From positions 54,203,249-54,267,248 of the forward strand of contig OZ038423.1 of NCBI GenBank assembly GCA_964036155.1: a stretch of 64,000 bases of DNA. The letters are read 5' to 3'. The notes below the pieces were generated by a model that did not search any database, was not told the origin of the DNA, and worked only from the letters and a program-made list of their open reading frames with translations. The DNA is from Diploscapter coronatus (Eukaryota; Nematoda; Chromadorea; Rhabditida; Rhabditidae). Positions 1 to 12,348 of the stretch are shown one piece after another. Every line of letters begins with the position of its first letter. The stretch's first letter is position 1. A program made the position numbers and the translations under genes.

Positions 1-3000
1 TGTTACGTATGAAAATGCCGACTTTAAGATCAACATAGTTTTTTATGGTTCAATTTATTTTTTGACTAAACAAAGAATATTAACTAAAATCATTTTTTAA
101 ATAAATACATCCTTCGTAAAAAGCGATAAAAATCCCCTAAACGTTTGTTCCAGGTACGACCAGGTCTTAGTCTTCTCAAAAGATCGAGTTGTTGAAAATA
201 TTCATTTTTAATTCATAAAAAATTGTGGATACGCTTGAGTTCAACGAAACTATAAAGGAAGTTTCATTATTCCCGGTTATTTATTTTGTGAGCCTCTTGA
301 CCGTAATCCCTATCAGACTGCCCTCGATTAGAAATGATTATCGCGAATCTCTATGTATCCCCTCTTATGCCATTACATTTGTGTGACGATCCAGTTATTT
401 TTCATTTTTCGATATCGCCTTTTTGTCGTTATTCGTCAAACAAAATATGCCATTAGACGCATTATTTTCTGGCTGTTTTTTCGTACTTTGAACCGCTATT
501 TTCGGAATTTTCGCAATAGTTACTCATCCGCCGAGGATATTTGTAATCTGCTTACAAAATTATTATCCTAAAGAGTGATCAGCGAATTTTCTATAACTAT
601 TTAAAATGATCCACTTTCGTAGTACAATTGAGCACTGCAACAATATTTCTAGGGTCGAGATTCGAGCTGGAATAACTCGAATTTCATATGTGAATATTTG
701 CCCAATTGTATCATTTGGTATTGGCATCTGCGTCACACAGCTTAGCACTTCTCCGTCAATTCGACCTACTTCCATTCTCCCAGCCATTTGAATGCCACAC
801 ATTTCGAGCGTATTTTCATCTGCTTTGTTTCGTGTCGAGTCCCACGCATAATGGGTCAAATTTCATGGGCGAATGTTGCCTCTCTCCTTCATGATTCACG
901 ACTACTGCTTTGGAGATCTGAAGAAATCCTGCATAGTTTTGAAATACCAAAATTCGTTCTATTTCGCGACTCTCCAATTACAAAGACAACGTTGCCGTAA
1001 CGGAGTCGAATTACGCTTTACCCTGCAGGCGGATGGCCTTTCTCCATTCCCCATTCAGAGCCATTCATAGTAGTTGACGAGTTTGCGAACTTTCTCACAT
1101 TCATTCATTAGGAAGCATTAGAATTAATCAGCTCATTGTCCTTCCTCAATTCGGAAATTAGGCATGCGTCCCTGCTTCTTCTGGATATCATTGCTTCATA
1201 AGGGTAACTTCTCCATTTCCACGTCAACCTTCCCCCACGAACAGGCCGAGCTCATTAAATTTTCACGTGAGAAGTACTTTCTGTAGGCGGAGCAGTGCCA
1301 ATTGCTATCTGCCCGAATGAATTATTCGCCCGTTCGACTTCGTGGCTCTTGATGAAAATTCCTTCGTTTTTATCGGATTATCTTCGTAAACAAGTCCAGT
1401 CGGAAACTATAGCTGCTGGTCAAAGTCAGAGTCGGCTTATCTTTTTCGGTCACTAAAATGTTCCTTTTTCTGCAAACTCAGTACAGCTGATTTTGCCTGT
1501 GATATCATCATTGCCTAATCCCCTTCTAAGTAATCTCCTACTTCCATTCCAACTTGAAATGGCACCAACTTAGTGTGTGTAACCACAACAACTATTACAT
1601 GCGATTTTGAATATCTGCTCCTTCATTAGAGATTTTAGTGGAGTTTTTCTTTTTCAAATCCTATTATGCTATCACGCGAAATTATGGAAACCTCCGTGAC
1701 TTCTATTCTTAATCTGTAGTTCATTTCTTCTTCTACCGTATGATGGATATCATTTGAGATGATGTGTCATCTAGAGACAACTCAAGAACTTTGATGAATT
1801 ATTCCTTTCTTATGTCTATTCGCTTGCTTAAATTTTGTTATTGGTGTATTTTTCATAGAAGAATGCTCCCTGCCATTAGCACCTCAACTGAACTTTACGT
1901 TTTGTATGGTAAATATTGACAAGTTTGTGTATACAGTAGGCAGAATAATAACTGCAAATACTACATTCCTTCCTCTCTGCAAGTGTCATTTATGACCGCC
2001 CTTTGGGAGTTTACTCACTTTCTCGTAATTTCTATTTCCTCCTCACTTCTGTATACAATCAGTCTGTAATCATTTCAAATATTGAGTCACTTTCATCCGG
2101 TTGAAAAACCACATCATTTCTAATGACATTTACTAATTTTTGTGCCAAATACGTATTCAGTTTTTATCGGATTATTCTGCTTCTGGGGCCCCGTTCACGT
2201 TTACCAATTTTCTTTGTCATTTTATCATTAGGACATTTTAAATGCAATTTTAGTCTTGAATCACTTTAAAATATTAGTTGTTGAAATAATCAAAATGTAT
2301 CTTTTACTAAACTATATGTTTTGATTTATCTTTCAACATAATCTAAAGTAAATAGAATGAAAAACAATTCTACTGGTTTCGATTTTACATTTCACACTAT
2401 CGCTATTAGTCTTGTGCCCATTGTTTACTAATGAGATTATTTTCAACTACCTACTCTAAGATACGATTCGCATCATTATTTGCAATATTTTGAAATTCTT
2501 CAGTCAAAAGTTTTCGAATGACTTGGAGTATGTAATTTTAGACGGACTAATGGGATAATCTGCGTAAGATACTATTCATCCAAATGCTGACCTTAATCGC
2601 GTATAATAACTCTTCTACGTATCTAATTTTTTTACTACTTTATAGTCAACAATGTCAAAATCCTTATCTTCCTTATCCTATCATTCCCGTAATCAGTTTC
2701 CTGAAGTCCATATTCCTAAAAATCATCTAGGAATGCTTTGTTTTTCCTAACTTTGAACAAAATGCGAATTCTCTGACCACACGAGACACATGCTTTTTAA
2801 ATTGTCTGTCAACTTAGATAACGCATATTTTGATTTGATTGTAATCTGTTTAAAGCTTTTTATCCTACGCCCTCTTTTCAAAGCTTTCACCCCCCTCTTC
2901 CATTCATTTCTCGCAAACCATGGAAAACTTCCCATGATTACGTTTCGATTCGAACTCATTCGCGTCATTTTGTTTTCTGAGGGCTATTTAATTTCTGGAA

Positions 3001-3032
3001 AAAACTTAAATCATACTTGTTTCAGATATTTG
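1..3032. other. Left flank with no supported gene
   Basis: Only short open frames on both strands (for example 353-571 + and 563-859 -) are present. None shows a recognisable domain or a convincing exon border. The stretch is AT-rich with pyrimidine-rich runs and may be upstream or 5'UTR intron sequence of the prohormone gene that follows; a good acceptor (TTGTTTCAG) lies just before its start codon. A secreted or membrane fragment cannot be excluded. Confidence 0.4.
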
Positions 3033-4097
3033 ATGTTCCCCGTCCAGTGTTCACTGACATTGCTAATCATTCTATTGTTATCAGTAGCAGTTAGTCTATC
3101 AGCCCCTCTGTCAAAAATGGGCGAAGCGAGGACAGAGAGCATGGACAGTATTCTCTCTTGCTACAAATATTATCAAGCCCAGTGAGCTATTAGAACGTTA
3201 TCAACGTTTACTAACCGAATGCAATCATTTCAAACTTACAACGGCGATGATTCTTTGAAAATGTCATAAAAATCATTCTTCAGGAAAAACGAACTAAATA
3301 ATTTCAAAGTTTCATCATCCATTTCTATTTGTTTGTATTATAATTTATAAAGTCCGTGTTTTCTCCTGCGTGTTATGTATCTTTGTAATAATTCAGTATT
3401 AAGATTTAGGAATAAGCGAGTTTTCGCTGACACCACTGGCCCAACGATACGGCTGATCGATCAAGATGGTGAGTTAGATAGTTTTTTTTATAAAAAAAAT
3501 AAAAAGGCCTATACCATGCACAATATTCAAATCAGCTAACAGATTTGGCCTTCTTAAATTTGATCACCTAAAAATTTCATCCTACTCGAAAATAATCCAT
3601 GTTTTCTAAATTCTTACTACGCTTCAGATGATTATTTGATTCTGTAGTAGATTCTGGATCATATCTAGATAACAACATCAAAATGAGTAAATCTGCCGAT
3701 CAGCATTCCTCTAGCTGATCAGCTCTTTATCTTCATCTCCTTAGTCTCTACATTAGTCAACCAAAAATTCACACGGCTTGTGAAATTCCCATTTCATTTT
3801 GAAAATTACGGTCGTCGGGAGATCCTCTGAAATCACTCATTATCTGATTGTAATGAAATTAAGACCTTTACAAGTGGATCTAAACTTATATGAAAACATT
3901 TTGTATAGGTAAACAAATTAATTTCAGGCAACGAATTCGACTGCAGTAAGTTCAATAGCAAAAAGCAGCATAAATACAATCAGCACTGTTTCTTCTCGCC
4001 TCTGAATTGTTTCTTCAACAGCGTCAAAATCGGCGATGTTCCAGAAAAGTCATCAGATCAAACGCAGAAATCGTTAGAAACGAACGATATCAATTAA
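3033..4097 (+). CDS. Allatostatin-C / somatostatin-like neuropeptide precursor
   Basis: Three exons, 3033-3181, 3410-3468 and 3928-4097, splice in frame to a 125-residue preprohormone. Residues 1-25 form a clear signal peptide with a Leu/Ile/Val core ending SLSAP. An NKR cleavage site lies at 51-53, and a KK pair at 81-82 precedes QHKYNQHCFFSPLNCF. That segment has the allatostatin-C pattern: an N-terminal Gln able to become pyroglutamate, then two Cys (90 and 97) six residues apart, ending CF. Insect AST-C has the same C-x6-C-F layout with an FNPIS core; here it is FSPLN. The family acts through somatostatin-like GPCRs and needs the disulfide ring. Oddly, the CF is followed by FNSVK and an acidic tail instead of a stop or an immediate dibasic site, so the mature C-terminus is uncertain. 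The start was chosen because the signal peptide begins there; the frame stays open upstream. Confidence 0.75.
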
Positions 4098-5373
4098 CCA
4101 ACTATGAATGTATCTTAATCTTCGATAGTAGATGAATATTGATAGTTCGCACAATTAATTATATCGTTGAACAATGGATGCCAAAGTTTGCCTTACGATT
4201 TACTTATTCTTACTAATTGGTGATGTATTCAAAATATTTCTTCTGGACTCTGACGAAAAAAATCAACTGATGAAAGCTGCTTTGGCAAATCTGTGATAAC
4301 ATCGATCTCATCGGAATTCTTAATTCTAACATGAGTTAGATATCGTATTCATTATTTCCTAGTTGAATGACATATCATTGAATATCTATAGATTTTTCAT
4401 TGCATAATATACAATTTAACAATTAACTTATACGATTTTGTCGTCGTTTCTTTCCGATGATCTTGCTAGTTTCACTCACTTCCAATTGATTTTCCGATCT
4501 CATGACATGCAATAGCAAAATGATTTTTATTGTAACATATATTTTAATATGGAATAGCTCAATCTGATTTCAATATTTATGTGATTGTAATTGCACATTT
4601 TCCATTCCTTCTTTTGGTTTTCATGAGTGTGCCTTTCAAGCAAAAGTGAATTTAACACAATTTATTATCATTTGAGATTTAGCTATTGTTATTTTAAGTA
4701 GGAATCTTAAAATTTTGAAATTAATTAATAATAACTTCTCGTTCAAATAAAAGCACCATTTATTTGGTTTCGTTCTTTCAAATGTTTTTTTTTTTGTAAT
4801 GTGTAGTTTGAAGATGAACATTTTAGCTACTGAAATGGAATAATTTCTATCCGATTTTCTCAAAAATAGTATCAACAAAGGTAATTATAGAGCATTCCAA
4901 ACCAATTAAAGAAAAATCTTAAGATCTGTAAATTAATCAATCAATTGATTAAACTCGATGCATTGTCAGTGATCACTTCACTCGGAAAAATATTGCAGAA
5001 ATTATTTCCACGCTGCGCCATTGTCTCGCTGCAGGGAAATAACTTCTGCACAATCTCTGCAGTATTTTTCCGAGCAGCTGGTGTAGCCTCTATGCCATTC
5101 GAATCACACATCACTGACCTCATTTTCTTCAATCCTCCTAATTTCCAACATTCTCTCAATCTGGCAACTTTCGATTTTGAAAGGTTTTAGATAAATCTAA
5201 TTTTACATAGATTCTATGGTCTGATATTGAAGATTTCTCGACTATTTCTTCTACCATTCGTTTACACGTCAGCTTTCACGCTCTAAAGACAATGTTCATT
5301 TCGTGGCAGCATACTTTGATTCATTTCGCCTTTAAAAATTCGCTTGAATCTTCGAATTCTTCCTTCACTTATT
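4098..5373. other. Intergenic region with one hairpin element
   Basis: No gene was recognised between the prohormone and the thioesterase gene. It contains the inverted-repeat element at 4981-5074 and AT-rich unique sequence. Open frames on both strands at 4941-5190 are merely the two strands of that hairpin. Confidence 0.5.
4981..5074. repeat. 94-bp hairpin (MITE-like) element
   Basis: The ends are inverted repeats: CTCGGAAAAATATTGCAGA at the left and the complement of TCTGCAGTATTTTTCCGAG at the right. A second inner pair, TTATTTCC / GGAAATAA, brackets the centre. No clear target duplication was seen. The structure suits a miniature inverted-repeat element or a transcribed hairpin. Confidence 0.6.
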
Positions 5374-6263
5374 ATGAACTTCAGGATGCCGAATTCGAAG
5401 CACCTCGCACTTGTGCATAAATTCATTCAGACGTGCAAAAACTCGAACAATTTCATGAGAGTTATGGGATCGGTAGGCCTTTTCGTTTGCTTCATAAATT
5501 CATAGATTTTGCATTTTTTTCCAGGCAACTCCGATAGAAGTTGACGAGGATCGAGTGAAAGTTGAATTCGTTGTGGACGAACTGATGACCAACCCACATT
5601 CCACTCTGCACGGCGGCTGCACAGCGACACTCATCGACATCGCTACCACTGCTGCTTGCTTAATTAAGGTAGGACAACACAATCCTTAACCGGTCCAAAG
5701 CCAAAATTTAGCTTTTTCTTTTTAAATCTACATTTCATCGCTAGTTGGACTTTTCTTTCACGAAAAAAACGAAACTTTGAACGGCTTTGAGTCGGTTCAT
5801 TAGAATTGACCGTTTGAACGATACTTCAGAGAGGCCAGCCCGGTGTTAGCGTGGATCTGCACGTCTCCTACCTCGCAGCAGCTCAGAAGGGGGAGACAGT
5901 TGTCCTGGATAGTGTCGTTACAAAAATGGGAAAGTCTCTCGCATTCACCAAGGTAGTTTTTACAGTTTAAGAAAAGTAAAAGCATAATTTATAAGTGGAT
6001 AGATTTCTGGTCTTATGATATTATAGCTGCTTATTTTATAAAAAAGAAAAGTAAACGAGTCATTTTAGCAATATATAAATTTCTGAACTTCTTAGATTAT
6101 AACATTCTTGAATGGTGAATAACTATTTAGTGTCGTTTATCAAATTCTCCCACTTTTACCTCTCCATTTTCAGGCCGATCTGTACAGAAAATCGGATGGA
6201 GTTCGGGTTGCAACGGGCCTGCACACGAAAGCCTTCCCTTCCCATCTCGAGAAAGCCTCGTGA
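5374..6263 (+). CDS. ACOT13: Acyl-CoA thioesterase 13-like hotdog protein
   Basis: Four exons, 5374-5472, 5525-5668, 5830-5952 and 6174-6263, all spliced in phase 0, give 151 residues; vertebrate ACOT13 has about 140. The protein hydrolyses medium and long-chain acyl-CoA to free fatty acid and CoA, usually as a mitochondrial or cytosolic tetramer. Visible hallmarks are NPHSTLHGGCTATLIDIATT (the HGG loop and following helix with the catalytic Asp region of PaaI/ACOT13 hotdogs) and VSVDLHVSYLAAAQKGE, the central strand motif. The first ATG gives an N-terminus starting MNFRMPNSK. A second ATG at 5386 follows an AG and could be the true start if TTCAG at 5381-5384 is an acceptor. It converges on eIF2D, 345 bp away. 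Confidence 0.9.
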
Positions 6264-6608
6264 ATTCAGTACAATTATCAGTAATAATTCGGCCAGTGGA
6301 CTATTGGTATACGAGTTTAGATTTGTATGAGTTAGTAGCTCATTGATAATGTTAGTAAAGCAGTAAATAATAGGATCTCTTCTGTGATTAATCAATTCTC
6401 TGCCTGTTAAATTCAAGTGACTTTTGTTTTTGAGTGTCATAAAAATTTTATTTTCAAAAGAAGCGATAACAAAATTAACTTATTGTCAATGGCCGATAAC
6501 TTGAGATATTATAAACAATGCGCCGATTTCGATGCATCAAAATTTCGTCGCTTTATTTTGTCTCAAATAATCGGTCCTTGACAATAACAACGATTCGAAT
6601 CGTGTTGG

Positions 6609-9600
6609 TTACTTTTTCTTTTTAACAGCCAAATTGAGTCCGACCATGTATTTCGGGTCGAGTTGATATTCGTTTTTGAGCAGATCGCCAATGAAATGGA
6701 TCTAATCTTCCTATTTTAGTTGAGAAATAAAAATAAAAATAACCTGATTTCCCTGAACGATGACTTGCGGTCCCTCGCAGTTGACTGCTTCATTGTTAAC
6801 AGTCGCACTCGTTGATACTCCTATCTGGAAAATGAGAAAATGGTATCACAACTCATAAAATCTCTGGCAGAAATAAATGAAACTTTATCCTTTTCTAAAC
6901 AAATTTGGGAAATTAAACTAATTTTCATAATATTTTGCAATTTCGAAATTCTTTCAGATCACTATAATTCTACCTTGATTTGATTGCAAATCGTCTTAAT
7001 GTCGATTCCGAAGGGAGTCAAATTGTTGATGAGCGTTACTTTCTTATTGCCCGAGCGAGTTTCAACCTGAAATTATTCCTTTTTTCCTTCTTTAAAAAGT
7101 AAAACACCTTGAATTCGATGTGCGGCATCTTGATTTTGCGCACGATTTCCTTCCCATCTGGAGTTCGAATCACGAAGGCCGGGGTCATTTTTGACTGAAA
7201 TTGAATGAAATTTTGGAAAAGATTCTAATGAAAATACCTGTATCGACTGAATGAGCTTGTTCCAGTCCATTTCTGTTTCGTACGACTTCGTCACGTTGGC
7301 GAGCAAAGGGTCCAGTTTAACTTTTTTGTCTGATGTCAGATTCTGAATATTTATTGAAAATAATATTAAACAAGTGAATTTCCTACCTCTTTTTTGACAT
7401 ATTCGCGAACGAGCTCTCTCGCATCGCCAATCGACAGCAAATCTCCCTTCGAAATGTCTGGGGCTGCAGTTCTAAAGATGGACAAAACAGCGTCTGTTAC
7501 CTAAAATTAGAATACATTAAGCCGAAATGTCATTACCAGTTCTTCCTGTAAAAATGAGATGATAAAATTAAAGTCATTTTAAAAAATATAAGAGGAAGCC
7601 AACCGAGACATATTGCGTAATGCTGACAGCCTGTTTCTTGCCAGTCGGCTGCTCTTCGTCTTTCAGCTTCTCGTCTGTCGGTTCGAATGAACGAATCAGA
7701 GGGTGGGACCAGGATATCTGAAGACGACTTCAAATAGTTATTTCAGAGAAACTCCAACCTCATCAATAGCATCGTCTCCCTTCTTGCCCTTCTTTATTTT
7801 CAAAATAGACCCTCCTTCATGTTTGTTGATGTGCTCGAGGAACACGCTGAATTTTTTGTAGGGTGTCTTTTTGATGTCGAGACGGCGACCGTTCGGTACA
7901 GTTGGAAGCAGGAATTGAGAGTAGAACTGGAAATGCATCATCAACTTGGACAAATTACAATCAAATCTGCCCCTTATTGAAAAATGATATTTTATTTCAG
8001 TTGCAAGTTTTTCAATTTTTAGATAATTTCGACTTTTTCTTCTATTTAGCTTCGTCTTACAAAAAAATAAAACTTCTCAACTTTCTTAGAATTGATAGCT
8101 AAATAATTCAACATTGCAAAATCATGGTTTACCTGCCCAACATCGAGAGGTAGAGTTATCGATTTGCCGACACGAAATTTCAAAGCAGCGATGAAGCAAC
8201 GTCGCAACTGAAAAGTTGAGATCTTCGAACAGTTTGCCAGAAAAACAAACCAATTGCTCAGGCGCCTCACTTTCCGCTGTCTGTTCCTCGGCTTCTCCGT
8301 CTTCATCTTCGTTCTTTTCACTCACTTTGGGTTTGTCGTCCACAGCTATCGAACTTTCTAAAATCGTTCTATGCTTATTACATTTCTAATAATGACGTTT
8401 TCAGCAATGATTTTTTAACCTTGTAAAGTTGGAAAAGAATTTCAAGATCGCAAAGGATGCGTATTTTGTGGAAAAATTGATTATCCCCCATGCCAAAAGA
8501 TAAATTCGTATTGCCTCCTTCTTCCTTTGACTCTGTTTCTGCTCGTGGCTGTGGTTCCTCTTCCTCCTTCACTTCAATGTTCATTGCAGTGAATTCCTTG
8601 ACGAGGTCTTCGACAGTCTTCGTTGGTGGATCTCCCTTCTCTCCAAATGACCTGCAAATATTTCTTAAGTCATTTTTCAGGTTTTTAGTTTCCACCACAA
8701 TAGATCCTTATGCCAATGAACAACGGCCACAGCCTTGCCGAGCGCTCTGCCAGTCTGAATTTCTGCAGAGGAAAGCAGAGCCTTGCCCACAGCCACAGGA
8801 CCGCGTGCCTCCTCTCCATTGTGAAATATCCAAACGGCTACGATCTGACCGGGCACAAATTCACTCAAAATCATGCTGCTCACGATCCCTGAATTTTTAG
8901 AAATATTCCATAAAATCCGATTTAGACGATAAGAAGCCATATCTAATTTTTGTATATTCCATTTTATACAAGTTGGGCGTTAAGGGAGCATTGTCAGGTT
9001 TAGAAACTGAAAACGGAAACGAAGTTTTCGCCCAACACTATTTCCTAGCTATTTTTAAATGCACTAAAAATGCAAATGTCTTACCTGGCGCCATCAGATC
9101 AGCCCCATTCTCGAGATATCGAAAGACCTGTTCGTGAATGAAGACAGCTGGGAGAAAATGAGGATGTCGCCAGAGGAAGAACACAGAAGGATAGAGAAGT
9201 TTTTCGTCTTCGTACTCGTAGAATAAAGGAGTCTGAAATGACAGATTGTGGCTGGAAGTGCTCGTAATTTCAATTTTGAAAAATTCGGAATCGGAATTGA
9301 AACTTCCCCGCGCTTAAAATGATATCGGGATTCGGAATACCCCCGACTGATTTTCAGTAGAAAAGCATCTAACCTTCTGAATGCTGTAGATGACAGCAGT
9401 TGCATCGCTGAACAAAGTGATTGTTGTCTGCGAAATTAGGGCCTTTTTGTACTCGGCAAATGCATCTGTCCCTGCAGAATCGCCCAAGGCTCGTGTCAAC
9501 AGTTTTCGACTGGAAAAAACTAACTAGACTTGATGATAGTTTATATCTGCATTCTTTATGAAAAATATGACGGTTTGTGAGGAGGTAGATACTGCACTCT

Positions 9601-9831
9601 TTGCAATTTGCTTTTGCACGAGCCACGCCTCTCATTCTTCCCTTTTCGTTTTTATCTCTTCTTTTTCTTCAGGACACTTGCCATTTCTCGAAGGTTGAGC
9701 CTGCGAAAAGAGTCGCAGAGTGTGCAATATCTACTTCGCACTTCACAATATAAAGAATCATTGAAAAACACTCACGCATCTGAAGACTTCAAACTGATGC
9801 TCTTCTTGACGTTGAACGGCTTCCGAAACAT
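6609..9831 (-). CDS. EIF2D: Translation factor eIF2D (ligatin)
   Basis: eIF2D delivers tRNA to the 40S P site independently of GTP and recycles post-termination 40S subunits. Exons read from the minus strand are 9776-9831, 9374-9509, 9085-9232, 8696-8888, about 8427-8651, 8251-8357, 8133-8207, 7759-7926, 7604-7717, 7537-7545, 7387-7500, 7238-7342, 7108-7194, 6974-7066, 6744-6824 and 6609-6701. The start MFRKPFNVKKS matches the family N-terminus. The pre-PUA/PUA region has LENGADLMAPG and VAVGKALLSSAEI; the SWIB-like region has VPNGRRLDIKKTPYKK; the SUI1 domain has GNKKVTLINNL and VIVQGNQIHFIGDLL; the protein ends in Lys. The acidic linker exon border near 8427 is unresolved because its phase does not match the next exon. 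One exon is only 9 nt. An acceptor just upstream of the ATG suggests a noncoding first exon. Confidence 0.93.
9235..9357. repeat. Degenerate GGAATCGG-rich hAT-like mini-element
   Basis: Another eIF2D intron contains AAAAATTCGGAATCGGAATT followed by GGGATTCGGAATACCCCCG. It resembles the clear mini-elements at 17096, 24352 and 63471, with a run of GGAATCGG units between short G/C-rich ends. The borders are blurred and no target duplication is clear. Confidence 0.4.
9565..9680 (-). repeat. Half copy of a dispersed repeat (partner at 48438-50010)
   Basis: Inside an eIF2D intron, the minus strand carries GGCGTGGCTCGTGCAAAA, then TTGCAAAGAGTGCAGTATCTAC and CTCCTCACA. The same order occurs on the plus strand at 48,565-48,613 and resumes after a transposon at 49,992. 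Only one end of the element appears to be present here. It therefore serves as an uninterrupted reference for the insertion at 48,614. Confidence 0.6.
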
Positions 9832-10127
9832 CGTCAAGACCTGTAAATTACGTTGCAAAATAATTTCATAATCTATCAAAAATTTCCTCTTGAAATACAT
9901 TTCTTCATGAAACAACATTTCAACTGATGCACAATAAAAATAAAATGATACAAATCTAAAGGGATTTATTTTTCTCGTTCAGTTTTTACATGGAAATATC
10001 TGTGGTGAATGAAATTGAATTGAGTAAGAATAAGGAGAAGCAAAAATGATTGGTTACTCGGAAAGGGTAGAAGGTTGACAATCTGATAGATCAGTTGCTC
10101 TTCTGTTTGTATGTCTGTCTGTGTCTG

Positions 10128-11051
10128 TCAAGTTTGTCCAACTACAGGAATTCTCGGTGGCTGTTCCTTCTTGTCCTTCCCTTTCACTGTCTTCTTCGTC
10201 TTGTCCGAATCTAATGATCGCATGTCTCTGAAATAAAATCATTTATTCTTAATAAAAAATTGAAGTTAAAAATAAGGATTCTAATCAAAATTATTCTAGT
10301 TTTGGTCTCGTTGTAGTTTCCAATCTATCTCCACTTCAAACTCTCGCAGTTTCTACTTTTTTGCTGAAAAATAACGTAAGGACAAGAAAAAGGTGGAAAC
10401 TACATTAAGCCTGTTTTATATTTCAGTGAACCATTTATGAGCGGAAAGTTTTGGCTTGAAGTTGCCAAAAATGAAGACTTACTTGAGAGTGTCGTCCACG
10501 GAAAAAGATCGTACATCCCCGACTGTATTCGGAGGAGGGACCACTTTTTTACTATTCACTTTGTTTTTGTCTCTCTCCCTGAAATTCAACAACTCTATCA
10601 GAATGTTACTGATTCTGTTTTTTCGGAAGAAAAATAGCCAAGAAAGCTTTCTCGATAAATACAGTAGATCTATTGCAAATTAATCAAAAAATGAACTCAC
10701 ATAGCCTTTTTGAATATCTCCATTTCCTGTTTGGAAACGTCCTTCGTCAACTGAATTCCTTTTTCTGGAATATCTTCTTTCTTGCGACGACGTGATACTG
10801 AAAAGGGATGTTGGTAAGAAAGTCTAAAATATCTAGAGAAATTCGCAACTCACCACATATGGATGTGAGGATGCAGATCTGAAAATGAATGGAAGCACTC
10901 AGGCTCCCTGTATTTACAAATGGATGACAGACACAGACGGCTTTTTCCTATTTCTCCGCTTTTCCTACATTCCCTATCCGTCTATGAATACAGGTAGCCA
11001 AGAACTCACAGCAGAGATCTGTGCTAGTAGAATGCAGAGAAGAAAAGGCAT
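10128..11051 (-). CDS. Small 87-residue membrane or secreted protein
   Basis: Exons 11010-11051, 10854-10878, 10701-10797 and 10128-10227 have good GTGAGT donors and TTTTCAG-type acceptors and join in frame to 87 residues. The product starts MPFLLCILLAQISA, continues hydrophobic through the 25-nt second exon, then turns sharply basic (SRRRKK), followed by a Lys/Glu-rich tail ending IPVVGQT. This fits one N-terminal membrane anchor with a cytosolic tail, or an uncleaved signal peptide. I do not recognise a family. An acceptor (TTTTCTTCAG) sits directly against the ATG, so coding exons further upstream are possible and this could be the C-terminal part of a longer single-pass protein. Confidence 0.55.
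10907..10994. repeat. CCTGTATTTACA inverted-repeat element, copy 1
   Basis: It lies in the first intron of the small membrane-protein gene. It begins CCTGTATTTACA and ends TGAATACAGG. Its core (TTTTTCCTATTTCTCCG and CATTCCCTATCCGTCTA) is the reverse complement of the core of the element at 14141-14237, so these are two members of one miniature family. Confidence 0.65.
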
Positions 11052-11831
11052 CTGAAGAAAAGAGAGGAAGGGTAATGAACAGATCAAAATGCCTCCTTCA
11101 TTTTGATTTGATGTATTCAAATTTCAATTTTTGCTATTGGAACGTTAAGGAAACTTTGAAGAAAGTCCAAATTTTCCTTGTAAAATTTATAGAGCTGTGT
11201 CATTCGAAATGACTTTTATTAACGGATCGTCTTTTGAGTTTGAGATTTTGCCTCGTTTCTCGTGTCGATTTGCATTCAATCCTTCCACGGGGAAACATTC
11301 ACTTCTGAGGGATTGTTCGGGTTCACATAGACATGTTCCTGCAAATATTCTTATTAATTTTATCTCATCACTTCCAACTAGATTCATTAACAACTCTCGA
11401 GTAACCGAAATCTTCTCGTAGATAAAACACGAAAATTCTCTTTAAAAAGATAATAAAAATCGCATTGAAAAAGTGGATAGAAGACCAATGTTTCTGGCGT
11501 TAAAAGAAAACACTTAATGGAATGTATTTTTTCACAAAATGTAGAATTTCCAAACTCATTAGCACTCACTCCGTCTCTCCACTGAATTGCAGCTGGAAGA
11601 CGGCGGAATTGCCGCTAGTGTTCGGCTCTGCATTGCTGCTGCTCTCATTTGGCCTTCTGAATTATCCATCATTTCTCGATTCCTTCAACTTATTCCAACC
11701 TACTTTTGCTGGGTTCCTTCGGCTCTTTCTTGCCTTCTTCTGACGAGTTCTCACTTTTTGGACAGCAGATTATAGTTCGTTCCAAAGACCTTCCATCGGA
11801 AAGTCTTTGTCAAGAGATTGCATTGGTGTGA

Positions 11832-12030
11832 TTAACCACCTTGACCTTGTTTGTTCCTAGCCTTTGTGTCGTTGTAGGTCTTGAGTCCGACGTGGCAGAG
11901 CAGGCCGTGCATGCAGCAGATCTCGTAGTCATCCGCCTCCGTGTCCTGGTTCTGGAATGTGTTGATCTTTGTCAATCTGTCATTCTCCGCTCACCCTAGC
12001 CAATTCGTAGTTATTTTCCTTCGACTCCAT
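11832..12030 (-). CDS. Possible two-exon 51-residue ORF, unrecognised
   Basis: Exon 11995-12030 (MESKENNYELAR) ends in a GTGAGCG donor and joins in phase 0 to 11832-11951, whose codon use is like that of the conserved genes nearby (GC-rich third positions). The second exon has a Cys/His cluster, EICCMHGLLCHVGL, and ends NKQGQGG. A downstream GT could extend it into further exons near 11580-11760, where a charged frame (Glu/Lys-rich) is visible. It may be part of the same transcription unit as 10128-11051. No family was recognised. Confidence 0.3.
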
Positions 12031-12227
12031 TTCGATGCAGCTTGAGAAGTAATGAATAAGTTGTGAAGAAGTGACCAGAATGAGAGAAAGAGAATGAAAA
12101 TGTAAGCTAATTTCTAATTTGTGACACTTTATGATGATTCGATCCGAATTCCACATCAAACAAAAACGCGAAAATACAAAAGAGCGGCACAATTTGTCGA
12201 TCATCAAAATTGTTCTAAATATTGTTA

Positions 12228-12348
12228 GGAAGGATACTTGGTATAGGACAGGAAATGGGTTTTTTCAAGTCATGCTGAATCCTTTCTCTGCAAAGACGCA
12301 TTTTAAGATTTGTATCAAGAAACCTTCGGAAATTACAAGTATCCTTCC
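12228..12348. repeat. 121-bp GGAAGGATACTTG inverted-repeat element
   Basis: The left end GGAAGGATACTTG is matched by CAAGTATCCTTCC at the right end. The interior is unique AT-rich sequence. It sits in the otherwise gene-free interval between the 51-codon ORF and FAF1 (12031-13435), where I see nothing else supportable. Confidence 0.6.

Noticed and set aside
2790..3032. N-terminal extension of the prohormone frame starting at 2790
   Set aside because: The frame is open by chance; an acceptor lies at 3025 and a clean signal peptide starts at 3033.
11187..11421. Overlapping ORFs on both strands near 11200-11420
   Set aside because: No splice signals tie them to neighbours and neither strand shows a family motif.
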